A program made the translations under genes and the position numbers. The notes beneath the pieces are model-generated. The model saw only the letters and a list, made by a program, of their open reading frames with translations, did not search any database and was not told the DNA's origin. Below, one piece after another: positions 1 to 9,745 of a stretch of 64,000 nt of DNA. The DNA comes from Fulvimarina sp. (GTDB lineage: Bacteria; Pseudomonadota; Alphaproteobacteria; Rhizobiales; Rhizobiaceae). The DNA lies in NCBI GenBank assembly GCA_002700095.1, contig PACL01000059.1, positions 1-64,000 of the forward strand. Direction: 5' to 3'. How positions within the stretch are numbered: position 1 is the stretch's first letter; each line of letters begins with the position of its first letter.

Positions 1-126
1 GGACGGGCGCCCTCCGGAAGAGCACGCCGCCGCGGACACCGCCCGCCGGCCCCCGAACGATCCCGGTGATCATTCGTGCCCGTTCCGTGGGCCGGCGGTG
101 AGGGGATGATGGGCGAGGGGCGGGAG

Positions 127-225
127 GGGGAAGATATCATTGTTGGGTAGAGGACGGGATTCGCCGCTCGATTCAGTCGGATGAGACGCTATCGGGCCGG
201 GCGCCGATCTTCAGATATCTTCCCC
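127..225. repeat. 12-bp perfect inverted repeat flanking about 75 bp
   Basis: GGGGAAGATATC at 127-138 is mirrored exactly by GATATCTTCCCC at 214-225. The arms enclose 75 bases with no open reading frame, and the right arm ends about 45 bases before the GTG start of the toxin-like gene. It could be a regulator site, a large cruciform or the ends of a tiny element; the sequence alone does not decide. I see nothing else in bases 1-270. Confidence 0.6.
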
Positions 226-270
226 TTGGTGCCGTGAGCTCATGATCGACCTTCGACAAAGGGGGGCGGC

Positions 271-1073
271 GTGGCGAACGAAATCAATAATTTCGAGCTG
301 AGGGATACGCTTCGTGCCATCGCAGCAACGCGGCTGGCCGTTGCGGATTTGCAAGCCGAACTCGCGGCTCGTCGCTTCGTCCTGGCGCTCCGGGCGAATT
401 TCGACCCCACCCAGCCGCGTCATCCCAGAGGCTCCGGCCACGTTTCCGGACGCTGGCGCGATGGTGGACCTTCGGGAGCTGGGTCGGGAGTCAGAACCTC
501 ATCCGGAAAGACGCGCCGGTTCAGCCTTCCCGCCCGGGCCGGGATCGGACACAATGGCGGTCCTCCCCTGGAAGATCCGCCGGATCTGCCGAAGCAAGAA
601 CCAAGCTCGTACGCGCAAGGAACAATCTGGCCAAGCGCTCGGCAATATGGCTGAGACGTGCTCTCGGTCGCGGCTCCAACAAGCGGTTGCTCGCCTTCGT
701 GGCCGCGCTGGAAGCCGTCGGTTATCTGGATGATTTCTTCAGCCCGATCGAAACCTATCTCGACGAGCCGAAAAGCTTGAGCGAGTTGAGACGCGACGTC
801 AGCCGGTGGCGTCGTCGTCCCGGGACGGAGGTTCACCACATCGTGGAGAAAACCGCAGCCTATGCCGAGGGGTTTTCCTCTTCGATGGTCGAGAGTCCGG
901 AGAACCTCGTTCGTTTGCCGACCTATCGTCACAACGAAATCACGGCGTGGTACCAACAAGCAAACCCAAGATTCGGCGGGCAATCGCCACGACAGTATCT
1001 GCGTGGTAGAAGTTGGGAAGAACGCGTCGAGGTTGGTCATGATGCGTTGCGCGAATATGGGGTGCTGAAATGA
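271..1073 (+). pseudogene. HNH-like polymorphic toxin gene, frameshifted
   Basis: Two reading frames together look like one rhizobial toxin-type protein. The first starts at GTG 271 after a G-rich Shine-Dalgarno stretch and carries the linker motif GIGHNGGPPLEDPP. The second continues from about base 591, reading EARTKLVRARNNLAKR and then a C-terminal domain with VHHIVE, PENLVRLP and SWEERVEVGHDALR, which resembles a small HNH/ENDO VII-fold nuclease. Joining them needs a -1 shift near 589-600, so the gene is broken, needs recoding, or holds a sequencing error. The C-terminal frame alone could start at 687. Its stop overlaps the next gene as ATGA, the usual layout of toxin and immunity genes. 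The toxin assignment is inference from the motif and context. Confidence 0.55.
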
Positions 1074-1444
1074 GGGCGCATTCGACATTGGCAAGTTCTT
1101 CAGTGGACCAACTGATCGCGGCTTACGCTGCGATAGGCGTCGAGCAGTACGAATCCACGCAAACCCATGAAGTTTCGCGTTATAATCGTCTCTTCAAAAA
1201 GCGGAGAGAGATTACCGCGGAACTGCGTCGGCGCGGGCCGACCGCAGTGCGCGCCCTGCTACCGCTGCTCAGTCACCCGAATCTGCAGGTCATTCTCATG
1301 GCGGCTGAGGATTTGATGGATCTCGAGCCGGCGAGGTGCCGCGTGGCGTTCGAATATGTGAAAGCATCGCAGATCATGACGCAAGCGGCGGATGCTTCGC
1401 TCAGCCTCAAGATCATGGATGGGGAGATCAGGCCGTTCGTGTAA
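1070..1444 (+). CDS. DUF2019-type protein, probable immunity protein
   Basis: This 124-residue protein starts within the stop codon of the toxin-like gene (ATGA overlap), so the two are translationally coupled. It is mostly alpha-helical, with a HEAT-like stretch reading RGPTAVRALLPLLSHPNLQV and an LMAAEDLMDLEP segment typical of DUF2019 proteins. No signal peptide or membrane segment is visible, which fits a cytoplasmic partner. DUF2019 proteins often follow toxin-like genes and are thought to be immunity proteins. That role here is inferred from overlap and family resemblance; no activity can be read from the sequence. Confidence 0.65.
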   Translation: MRAHSTLASSSVDQLIAAYAAIGVEQYESTQTHEVSRYNRLFKKRREITAELRRRGPTAVRALLPLLSHPNLQVILMAAEDLMDLEPARCRVAFEYVKASQIMTQAADASLSLKIMDGEIRPFV

Positions 1445-1580
1445 GGGCTTGCCGGGACTGCCGGGACGCGCCTGTAGCAGCTGTTGGTGGCTGCCGACGC
1501 ATCCGCCACCTGTCGATACCCAGTCATTTCGCAAGCGGCGTCCTTGTAGAAGCTTCGTCGAGCAGCGGGACGAGGTTGTG

Positions 1581-1620
1581 CCGATCCCCTCGTGGTTCGA
1601 CAGGCTCACCATGAGGGGAT
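1581..1620. repeat. Palindromic intergenic repeat, copy A
   Basis: Outer arms ATCCCCTC (1584-1591) and GAGGGGAT (1613-1620) pair, and inner GTGG pairs with CACC. The core TTCGACAGGCTCA is the hallmark of a palindromic repeat common in alphaproteobacteria, which gives peptide strings such as HPELVEG when translated. It lies in the 353-base gap between the DUF2019 gene and the GIY-YIG gene, where I see no gene. Confidence 0.8.
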
Positions 1621-1668
1621 GAAAGGGTTCGACCATGTCTGCTCGAACGAGGAAGCGCGCGACGCCAA

Positions 1669-1708
1669 ATCCCCTCATCCTGAGCTTGTCGAAGGGCGAG
1701 GGGATCGG
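1669..1708. repeat. Palindromic intergenic repeat, copy B
   Basis: This copy is inverted relative to copy A: its reverse complement has the same CCGATCCCCTCG left end, a TTCGACAAGCTCAGG core and a GATGAGGGGAT right end. Copies A and B therefore form a convergent pair about 50 bases apart, and each can fold into its own hairpin. Confidence 0.8.
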
Positions 1709-1797
1709 CACTCATCGCATGCCACTCGTCCATTTCAGGGCGTGGACGCGCTCCTGCATCCGGTCATGGTGAGAGCTCTTCGCCAGCAGCCACGGTC

Positions 1798-2121
1798 TCA
1801 ATCACCGCGACCCAGCCATCGCCTCGTGTCAGGCTCGTTTTCGTTGTGCGAGAGGGCGGGCAGGCAATGGTACCGGTGTGCGATCAGAGCCTCTTTCTTC
1901 GCTCGGGACCACCCCTTGATCTGCTTTTCCCGTGCGATCGCGTCGAGCATGCGGTCGTGGGATTCCGAAAAGACGAGTTCAACGGGGCGGCGCTTCTTCG
2001 TGTACCCGTCGCAAATGCCGGCGTTATGTTCCCATAGCCGAGATTCGATCGGCTGTTTTGTCAGGCCGGTATAGTAGGAGCCATCGGCGCAGCGCAGGAT
2101 ATAGACGGTGGCGTCGAGCAT
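1798..2121 (-). CDS. GIY-YIG nuclease family protein
   Basis: The 107-residue protein has the UPF0213/YhbQ form of the GIY-YIG domain. It opens with a VYILRCADGSYYTGLT stretch holding the Tyr residues of the first strand. A conserved Arg follows in ESRLWEHNAG, a YTKKRRPVELVF strand and EREKQIKGW-type helix come next (here AREKQIKGWSRAKKEALI), and the tail is short and polar. Small proteins of this group are predicted DNA nucleases of unknown target. The gene is flanked on both sides by palindromic repeats, one of which overlaps the region just before its start. Whether it acts on those repeats is unknown. Confidence 0.85.
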   Translation of the reverse strand: MLDATVYILRCADGSYYTGLTKQPIESRLWEHNAGICDGYTKKRRPVELVFSESHDRMLDAIAREKQIKGWSRAKKEALIAHRYHCLPALSHNENEPDTRRWLGRGD

Positions 2122-2123
2122 CG

Positions 2124-2166
2124 CCTCTTCCCTCGTCCTTCGACAGGCTCAGGATGAGGGAAGAGG
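2124..2166. repeat. Palindromic intergenic repeat, copy C
   Basis: The arms CCTCTTCCCTC and GAGGGAAGAGG form a perfect 11-bp inverted repeat around the family core CTTCGACAGGCTCAGGA. It lies two bases upstream of the GIY-YIG start codon on the minus strand, so it occupies that gene's leader and could fold in the mRNA or cover the ribosome-binding site. Confidence 0.8.
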
Positions 2167-2271
2167 CAGGTCGCGGCAAGCCGTGATCGCCGTTCTGCTT
2201 CGTCGAATTGGGTCGTCGGTCCGTCAAGAATAGAGGTTTTCGCTGCAGGGCTTTCAATCAGCGTCCCAGTA

Positions 2272-2306
2272 GCCCCTCATCCTGAGCCTGTCGAAGGGCG
2301 AGGGGC
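2272..2306. repeat. Palindromic intergenic repeat, copy D
   Basis: GCCCCTC and GAGGGGC arms surround the core CATCCTGAGCCTGTCGAAGG. It has the orientation of copy B and is followed 18 bases later by copy E. Confidence 0.8.
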
Positions 2307-2324
2307 GCTCGGCGCCCGCTGAAG

Positions 2325-2381
2325 CTCCACCCTCGTGGTTCGCCCTTCGACAAGCTCAGGACACTCACCATGAGGGTGGAG
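2325..2381. repeat. Palindromic intergenic repeat, copy E (extended)
   Basis: The arms CTCCACCCTC (2325-2334) and GAGGGTGGAG (2372-2381) enclose a longer centre than in the other copies, including both a GTGGTTCG and a CCCTTCGACAAGCTCAGG segment, as if two repeat halves had merged. It ends 15 bases downstream of the lepA stop and may act as its transcript end. Confidence 0.75.
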
Positions 2382-2396
2382 GGGCAACGTGTCGCC

Positions 2397-4217
<1,821 letters not shown>

Positions 4218-4331
4218 GGTCCGCGATATAAAGACAGTTAACGCGTCTTGGAAGCGTTCGATTGCGCGCCGGGGGAGAGATTTCCGGCGCGGGGGCCGGT
4301 TCGGCGCAAGGTCGCTCTCGGTCGGGCCGCC

Positions 4332-4844
4332 TCAGCGAGCCGCGAAGGCGGCGCGCGCCTGCGCCGACTGGCGGTGATGGGTGTGGCAGATGGCGATGGC
4401 GAGGGCATCGGCGGCGTCGTCGGTGTCGAAGGTCGCCTTCGGCATCAGCACCTTCACCATCATGTGGATCTGCTTCTTCTCGCCATGGCCGACGCCGATG
4501 ACGGCCTTCTTCACGGCGTTGGGCGCATATTCGGCGACGGGGAGACCCGCCAGCGCCGGCACCAGCAGCGCGATGCCGCGGGCCTGGCCGAGCTTCAGCG
4601 TGGCGACGGCGTCCTTGTTGACGAAGGTCTGCTCGACGGCGGCCTCGTCGGGCTTGTGGCCATGGACGATGCCGGTCAGCCCCTCGTGGAGCTGGCAGAG
4701 CCGCGAGGCGAGGTCGTATTTTGCATCGGAGGTGATGGTGCCCGAGGCGACGAAGCGCAGCGAATTGCCGATCGTCTCGACGATGCCCCAGCCGGTGCGG
4801 CGCAGCCCGGGATCGATGCCGATGATGCGGATGGGGGTCTCCAT
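4332..4844 (-). CDS. ruvC: Holliday junction resolvase RuvC
   Basis: The chosen start gives 170 residues, the usual RuvC length. The first catalytic Asp lies in [15 protein letters not shown], the catalytic Glu in VEQTFVN, and the C-terminal acidic pair in [15 protein letters not shown]. RuvC cuts four-way junctions as a dimer, working with RuvAB. ruvA and ruvB are not here: lepA lies downstream instead. The start at 4844 matches the family N-terminus; an ATG two codons upstream (4850) has slightly better spacing to an AGAGAAAG stretch and is equally possible. Confidence 0.95.
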   Translation of the reverse strand: METPIRIIGIDPGLRRTGWGIVETIGNSLRFVASGTITSDAKYDLASRLCQLHEGLTGIVHGHKPDEAAVEQTFVNKDAVATLKLGQARGIALLVPALAGLPVAEYAPNAVKKAVIGVGHGEKKQIHMMVKVLMPKATFDTDDAADALAIAICHTHHRQSAQARAAFAAR

Positions 4845-4850
4845 TAACAT

Positions 4851-5148
4851 TTTGTTCAAACTTTCTCTTATCCGAATCGCTGGCGATTGGACAGACGAAA
4901 CATGAACAAAGATGAAACGCGCAGCAGCGCGTGAGAACATTGCGGCTACGGGATGGCTGCCATCGCGCTGTGATTGGGCCGAACGGAGGCGATGGCGATG
5001 GGTGAGGCCCTGACAGTCAAGCGGATGACGCCCGACGAGTCGTTCGTCTGGCAGGCCGAGCAGCGTCTACGGTTTCCAAGCTGGGCCGCATCGAGCGGGA
5101 ATTGCCGCGCGTTGCCGGCAGCATTTCCGCTGCCCGGCGGTCCGCCCC
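4851..5148. other. Gap without a supported gene
   Basis: About 300 bases between the ruvC start and the end of the LysR gene. The short frames here overlap each other on both strands and match no family I know. The ruvC promoter should lie at the left edge, where the sequence is AT-rich (about 4845-4905). Confidence 0.5.
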
Positions 5149-6051
5149 CTACCACCGCACCGTCCTCACAAAATCCACGAATGCCCTGAGCGGCGCCGGC
5201 AGGTGGTTGCGGCCGGGGTAGTACAGATACGGTCCCGAAAAGCTCTGCCACCAGTCTTCCAGCACCGGTTCGAGGCGGCCGTCGTCGAGGGCGGGGCGCA
5301 GCCAGTCTTCGAACAAACCGACGATGCCGGCGCCTTCGATGGCGGCCTCGACGGCGAGGTCCATGGCGCCGGCGGTGGAGACGATCAGCGTCGGTTCCGG
5401 GGCGATGCGGACGATCTCGCCGTCCTTCTCGAATTCCCAGGGGCTGGTGAGCGCGCCGCCGGAGAAGCGGCCGAGGAGGCAGCGATGGGCGAGGAGGTCG
5501 CGCGGGTGTTCCGGCCGGCCCATGCGGCTGAGATAGGCGGGCGCGGCGGCGGTGGCGAAGCGCTGGGTGCGCGGGCCGATGGGGATGGCAATCATGTCCT
5601 GCTCGAGGCGTTCGTCGTAGCGGATACCGGCGTCGCAGCCGGCGGCGAGCATGTCGACGAAGCTGTCCTCGGCGACGATCTCGAGCCGGATGTCGGGAAA
5701 GGCGGCGAGGAAGGGCGGCACGACGGCCGGCAGGACGAGCCGCGCCGCCGCCACCGGAACGTTCAGCCGCAGGGTGCCGGCGGGACTGTCGCGGAAGCCG
5801 TTGACGACGTCGAGGGCCTGTTCGACCTCGTGGAGGGCGGGGCCCAGCCGGTCGATCAGCCGGCGGCCGGCCTCGGTGGGCGCGACGCTGCGGGTGGTGC
5901 GGTTGAGGAGCCGGACGCCGAGACGGGTTTCCAGCCGGCGCACCGCCTCCGACAGGCCCGACGCGCTCCTGCCGGTGACGCGGGCGGCATCGCGGAAGCC
6001 GCCGGCGCGCACCACTGCGACGAATTCGGGGAGATCGGCGAGGTCGACCAT
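5149..6051 (-). CDS. LysR family transcriptional regulator
   Basis: The 300-residue protein has the LysR layout. The N-terminal winged helix reads FRDAARVTGRSASGLSEAVR followed by RLETRLGVRLLNRTTRSVAPT, with a substrate-binding domain from about residue 90. The ATG at 6051 is chosen over upstream codons because AAAGGG lies 6 bases before it. It is divergent from the aldo/keto reductase gene with 96 bases between the starts, the classic arrangement of a LysR regulator and its target. Control of that reductase is therefore likely but unproven, and the inducer is unknown. Confidence 0.92.
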   Translation of the reverse strand: MVDLADLPEFVAVVRAGGFRDAARVTGRSASGLSEAVRRLETRLGVRLLNRTTRSVAPTEAGRRLIDRLGPALHEVEQALDVVNGFRDSPAGTLRLNVPVAAARLVLPAVVPPFLAAFPDIRLEIVAEDSFVDMLAAGCDAGIRYDERLEQDMIAIPIGPRTQRFATAAAPAYLSRMGRPEHPRDLLAHRCLLGRFSGGALTSPWEFEKDGEIVRIAPEPTLIVSTAGAMDLAVEAAIEGAGIVGLFEDWLRPALDDGRLEPVLEDWWQSFSGPYLYYPGRNHLPAPLRAFVDFVRTVRW

Positions 6052-6147
6052 CGTTCGCCCTTTCGAACGGCCTGTGCGGTTGAGCCGCAATTATCGAACG
6101 GTCCCTGGGTATCCAGTTAAGGGGTCGATCAGCAAGGGAGATCGATC

Positions 6148-7017
6148 ATGACAGACATCGGCACTGCCGGGACGTTCCGGCTCGGCGACAAGACGGTGAA
6201 GCGCATGGGCTACGGCGCCATGCAGCTGGCGGGCAAGGGGGTGTTCGGCCCGCCGAAGGACCGCGATGCCGCCGTCGCGGTCCTTCGCGCGGCCGTCGAG
6301 GCGGGCGTCGACCACATCGACACCAGCGACTTCTACGGCCCGCACGTCACCAACGAGATCATCCGCGAAGCCCTCCACCCCTATCCGGAGGATCTGACGA
6401 TCGTCACCAAGGTGGGCGCCATGCGCGGCGCGAACGGCTCGTGGAAGCCGGCGTTTTCGGCGGGCGATCTCCGGAAAGCCGTCGAGGACAATCTGCGCAA
6501 TCTCGGGCTCGACGTCATGGAGGTGGTGAACCTGCGGCTGATGTTCGACGTCCACGGGCCGGCGGAAGGGCCGATCGAGGAACCGCTGGCGGCGCTCGCC
6601 GAGCTGCAGGGCGAGGGGCTGGTGCGCCATATTGGCCTCAGCAACGCGACGCCGGGACAGGTGGCGGAGGCGCGGCGGATCGCCGGAATCGTCTGCGTCC
6701 AGAACCAGTACAACCTCGCTCATCGCCTCGATGACGCGCTGATCGACGATCTGGCGGCTTCCGGCATCGCCTATGTGCCGTTCTTCCCGCTGGGCGGCTT
6801 CTCGCCGCTGCAGTCGGCGACGCTCACCGACGTTGCGGCGAGGATGGGCGCGACGCCGATGCAGGTGGCGCTGGCCTGGCTGCTGCAGCGCGCGCCGAAC
6901 ATCCTGTTGATCCCCGGAACGTCGTCGCTCGCCCATCTGAGGGAGAACCTTGCGGCGAGCGAGCTGGAGCTTGGCGCCGACGTCGTCGCCGAGCTGGATA
7001 CGATCGGCTCGGCCTGA
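6148..7017 (+). CDS. Aldo/keto reductase family oxidoreductase
   Basis: The 289-residue protein has the (beta/alpha)8 AKR fold, probably NADPH-dependent. Conserved parts are GYGAMQLAG near the start, HIDTSDFYGP with the catalytic Asp and Tyr, VTKVG with the catalytic Lys, IGLSN, and NILLIPGTSSLAHLRENL near the end for cofactor binding. Where most AKRs have the catalytic His this protein reads VVNLRLMF, so it belongs to the subgroup without that His. The start follows a GGGAGAT stretch. The LysR gene is divergent. The substrate is unknown. Confidence 0.92.
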   Translation: MTDIGTAGTFRLGDKTVKRMGYGAMQLAGKGVFGPPKDRDAAVAVLRAAVEAGVDHIDTSDFYGPHVTNEIIREALHPYPEDLTIVTKVGAMRGANGSWKPAFSAGDLRKAVEDNLRNLGLDVMEVVNLRLMFDVHGPAEGPIEEPLAALAELQGEGLVRHIGLSNATPGQVAEARRIAGIVCVQNQYNLAHRLDDALIDDLAASGIAYVPFFPLGGFSPLQSATLTDVAARMGATPMQVALAWLLQRAPNILLIPGTSSLAHLRENLAASELELGADVVAELDTIGSA

Positions 7018-7045
7018 CCGGCTCGGGCTGATTGGGGGAGACAGG

Positions 7046-7076
7046 CCTCGCGCCCGGCAGGTTCGCGGGCGCGAGG
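7046..7076. terminator. Inverted repeat between convergent genes, likely bidirectional terminator
   Basis: CCTCGCGCCC (7046-7055) pairs perfectly with GGGCGCGAGG (7067-7076) over 10 bp with an 11-base loop. It lies between the convergent reductase genes. No T run follows, so termination efficiency is uncertain. Confidence 0.55.
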
Positions 7077-7128
7077 ATTCACAGGAATCAGCGGCGATCG
7101 CCTCCCGAATACCGGGAGCGGCGCCGCC

Positions 7129-8196
7129 TCACGCCGCCGGGATGATGCGGTCGGCGACCAGCCGCTCGAACAGGTCGAAGAACGCCTCGTCCGTCGGCTG
7201 GTAGGCGGCAAAGCCGAGCTTGCGGCTCTTCGACATGTCGGTGACGACCTCGATCGGCCGGCCGAGATCGGCGTCGGTGTGCCAGGGCGAGGCGAGGCGG
7301 GCAAGCTCCGGCTCGGCGAGGCCCTCGCGCGCGGCGATCGTCCGCCAGACGGCGGCGTCGTCCTGCATCTGGTCTTCCAGCGGATGGCCGGTGCCGTCGA
7401 AATCTGCCGCCTCGATACCGAACCAGCCGGCGAGGCGCGGCCACATCCAGCTCCAGCGGAAGACGTCGCCATTGACGATGTTGAAGGCCTCGTTGCGCGC
7501 CGCCGGCGTCTCGGCGGCCCACAGGAGTTGGGCGGCGAGCTGGCGTGCATCGGTCATGTCGGTGAGGCCGTTCCACTGGGCGGCCGAGCCCGGGAAGCGG
7601 AAGGGGCGGCCGGTCTCCCGGCAGATCGTCGCGTAGACGGCGAGCGTCGTGCCCATGTTCATGGCGTTGCCGACGGCCTTGCCGATGACCGTGTGCGGCC
7701 GGTGGATGCTCCAGCTGAAGCCGTCCTTCGCGGCGGCGGCGAAGAGCTCGTCCTCCTGGGCGTAATAGAAGTTGGCGACGTCGAGGCGGCCCTGCTCCTC
7801 GCGGAACGGCGTCTGGGGCAGGGTGCCTTTTCCGTAGGCCTCGAAGGGGCCGAGATAGTGCTTGAGGCCGGTGACCAGGGCGACATGGGCGAGGGAACCG
7901 CCCGGCCGCAGCGCGTCGAAGAGATTGCGCACCATCGCCGAATTGACCCGGATGTTCTCCGCCTCGGTGTCCTGGCGCAGCCAGGTGGTGAGGAACAGGG
8001 CGTCCGGCCGGATGTCCTTGACGGCGCTGGCGACCGAGGCGGGATCGAGAAGGTCGGCGGCGATGGGCGTGACGCCTTCCTGGCGGCCGGGATTGCGGGC
8101 GAGGCCGTAGACCGTCCAGCCTTCGTCGACGAGGCGTTCGGCGGTGGCGCTTCCCTGGATGCCGGTGACGCCGGCGACGAGTGCGGTTCGGGACAT
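7129..8196 (-). CDS. PRISE-type SDR family reductase (iridoid synthase-like)
   Basis: The 355-residue protein has an N-terminal Rossmann motif GVTGIQG at residues 9-15 and NADP-type ARNPGR after the second strand. The strings VTGLKHYLGPFEAYGKG and NFYYAQEDELF are typical of progesterone 5-beta-reductase/iridoid synthase-like enzymes, which reduce enone C=C bonds and lack the usual YxxxK pair. The substrate in bacteria is unknown. The ATG at 8196 is chosen because it leads directly into the Rossmann strand; an in-frame extension to 8256 has no family support. It is divergent from the HxlR gene, which probably regulated it. Confidence 0.88.
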   Translation of the reverse strand: MSRTALVAGVTGIQGSATAERLVDEGWTVYGLARNPGRQEGVTPIAADLLDPASVASAVKDIRPDALFLTTWLRQDTEAENIRVNSAMVRNLFDALRPGGSLAHVALVTGLKHYLGPFEAYGKGTLPQTPFREEQGRLDVANFYYAQEDELFAAAAKDGFSWSIHRPHTVIGKAVGNAMNMGTTLAVYATICRETGRPFRFPGSAAQWNGLTDMTDARQLAAQLLWAAETPAARNEAFNIVNGDVFRWSWMWPRLAGWFGIEAADFDGTGHPLEDQMQDDAAVWRTIAAREGLAEPELARLASPWHTDADLGRPIEVVTDMSKSRKLGFAAYQPTDEAFFDLFERLVADRIIPAA

Positions 8197-8325
8197 GGTG
8201 CTGCTCCGTTGTCTCGGGGGCTTCGCGGGTATCGCCGCGTCAATGTTCCCCCTCACCTAGGCAGGCGTCGCCGGGCCCGCTAGACGGAACCGAAACGGGA
8301 CATAGACACCGGAAGGTACCTACCC

Positions 8326-8710
8326 ATGGACGCAGGCAGCGACGAGTCGGAATGGCGCGAGGACTGCGCGCCGCGCCGCGTGATCGAGATCTTTTCCACC
8401 AAATGGACCAGCATGGTGCTGCATACGCTGGAGGCCCGCCATGGCGGCCGGGCGCGCACGGGCGTGCTGCTGCGCAGCCTGCCGGGCATTTTCCAAGAAG
8501 ATCCTGACGCAGACGCTGCGCGAGATGGAGGCGAGCGGGCTGATCACGCGGCACGTGGAGGGCACGGTGCCGCCGGCGGTGGAATACCGGCTGACGGCGC
8601 TCGGCCGGCGCTTCGTCGAGCCGGTCGAGATGCTCTACGCCTGGGGGCGCGACAATGCCGACGCCCTCGACCAGCTGAAGACGCGCCCGACCTCGCGGCG
8701 GGCCGACTGA
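8326..8710 (+). pseudogene. HxlR family transcriptional regulator, frameshifted
   Basis: The first frame (from ATG 8326) reads RVIEIFSTKWTSMVLHTLE and ends its HxlR homology at RSLPGI. The family sequence continues in another frame as SKKILTQTLREMEASGLI and runs through VPPAVEYRLTALG to the stop at 8710. HxlR proteins normally read LPGISKKxLTQTLRELE, so one extra T in TTTT (8489-8492) explains the break. Uncorrected, the product ends near 8730 with an unrelated tail. It is a recent pseudogene, a slippery-tract variant or a sequencing error. It is divergent from the PRISE-type reductase gene with 129 bases between the starts. Confidence 0.85.
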
Positions 8711-8836
8711 GCGGCGCGGACGGAGGGTGAGGCGCGGGGGAAGGATCGGGCGGAGAGGACCCGGCGGATGACGGGCCCGTGTCGAACCTGGGCTCCGGGC
8801 CGGGACAGGCTCCGGGCGCCGGCGCGGATCAAGGTG

Positions 8837-9586
8837 TCAGGCGGCCGACAGCTTCGCCATCACCGCGTCGTCGACCTCGAAATTGGCATAGACGTTCTGG
8901 ACGTCGTCGTCGTCGTCGAGATTGCCGATCAGCCTGAGGACGCTCTGGGCCTTCTCCTCGTCGACCGGCGTGCCGGTCTGCGGGCGCCAGATGGCGCGCA
9001 CGCTCTCGGCCTCGCCGAGCAGGGCTTCCAGGGCGGTCGAGACCTCGCCCAGATCCTCGAAGGCGGTGATGATGGTGTGGCCGTTTTCATCTGAGATGAC
9101 GTCGTCGGCGCCGGCCTCGATCGCCGCCTCCATCACCTTGTCGGCATCGCCGACCTTGGCCGGATAAACGATTTCGCCGCCCCGGTCGAACATGAAGGCG
9201 ACCGAGCCGGTCTCCCCCAGCGCGCCGCCGGACTTGGTGAAGTAGGAGCGCACGTTGGAGGCGGTGCGGTTGCGGTTGTCGGTCAAAGCCTCGACGATGA
9301 CGGCGACGCCGCCGGGGCCGTAGCCCTCGTAGCGGACCTCGTCGTAATTTTCGCCTTCGCCGCCGGCGGCCTTCTTGATGGCGCGGTCGATGTTGTCCTT
9401 GGGCATCGACTGGGCCTTGGCGTTGTTGATCGCCAGGCGCAGCCGCGGGTTCATGTCGGGATCGGGCAGGCCGGCCTTGGCCGCCACGGTGATCTCGCGG
9501 GCGAGCTTGGAGAACAGCTTGGAACGCACGGCATCCTGGCGGCCCTTGCGATGCATGATGTTCTTGAACTGTGAATGACCGGCCAT
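8837..9586 (-). CDS. yebC: YebC/PmpR family regulatory protein
   Basis: The 249-residue length is standard for the family. The start [18 protein letters not shown] is the family N-terminus (usually AGHSKW), followed by [18 protein letters not shown] and [20 protein letters not shown]. Proteins of this family act as transcription regulators, and some members affect translation of proline-rich stretches. In many proteobacteria it precedes ruvCAB; here ruvC lies about 4 kb away on the same strand with four oxidoreductase and regulator genes between. Confidence 0.95.
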   Translation of the reverse strand: MAGHSQFKNIMHRKGRQDAVRSKLFSKLAREITVAAKAGLPDPDMNPRLRLAINNAKAQSMPKDNIDRAIKKAAGGEGENYDEVRYEGYGPGGVAVIVEALTDNRNRTASNVRSYFTKSGGALGETGSVAFMFDRGGEIVYPAKVGDADKVMEAAIEAGADDVISDENGHTIITAFEDLGEVSTALEALLGEAESVRAIWRPQTGTPVDEEKAQSVLRLIGNLDDDDDVQNVYANFEVDDAVMAKLSAA

Positions 9587-9745
9587 GGGGACCTGCTCTC
9601 GAAATGTCGGTGGTGAAACGTGGGTGTCATATAAAAAATGTTCGCCGGTCCGTCCAGAATCATCCGCGCGGCGGCGCAGCGGACGATCGGCGGGCACCCG
9701 CGCCGGAACGCCGGAACGCTCGTGTTCCAGAGCTGGCTCGGGGCA

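Noticed and set aside
4845-4870. CtrA-like TTAA-N7-TTCA upstream of ruvC
   Set aside because: Only a partial match in an AT-rich leader, and there is no reason to expect CtrA control of ruvC.
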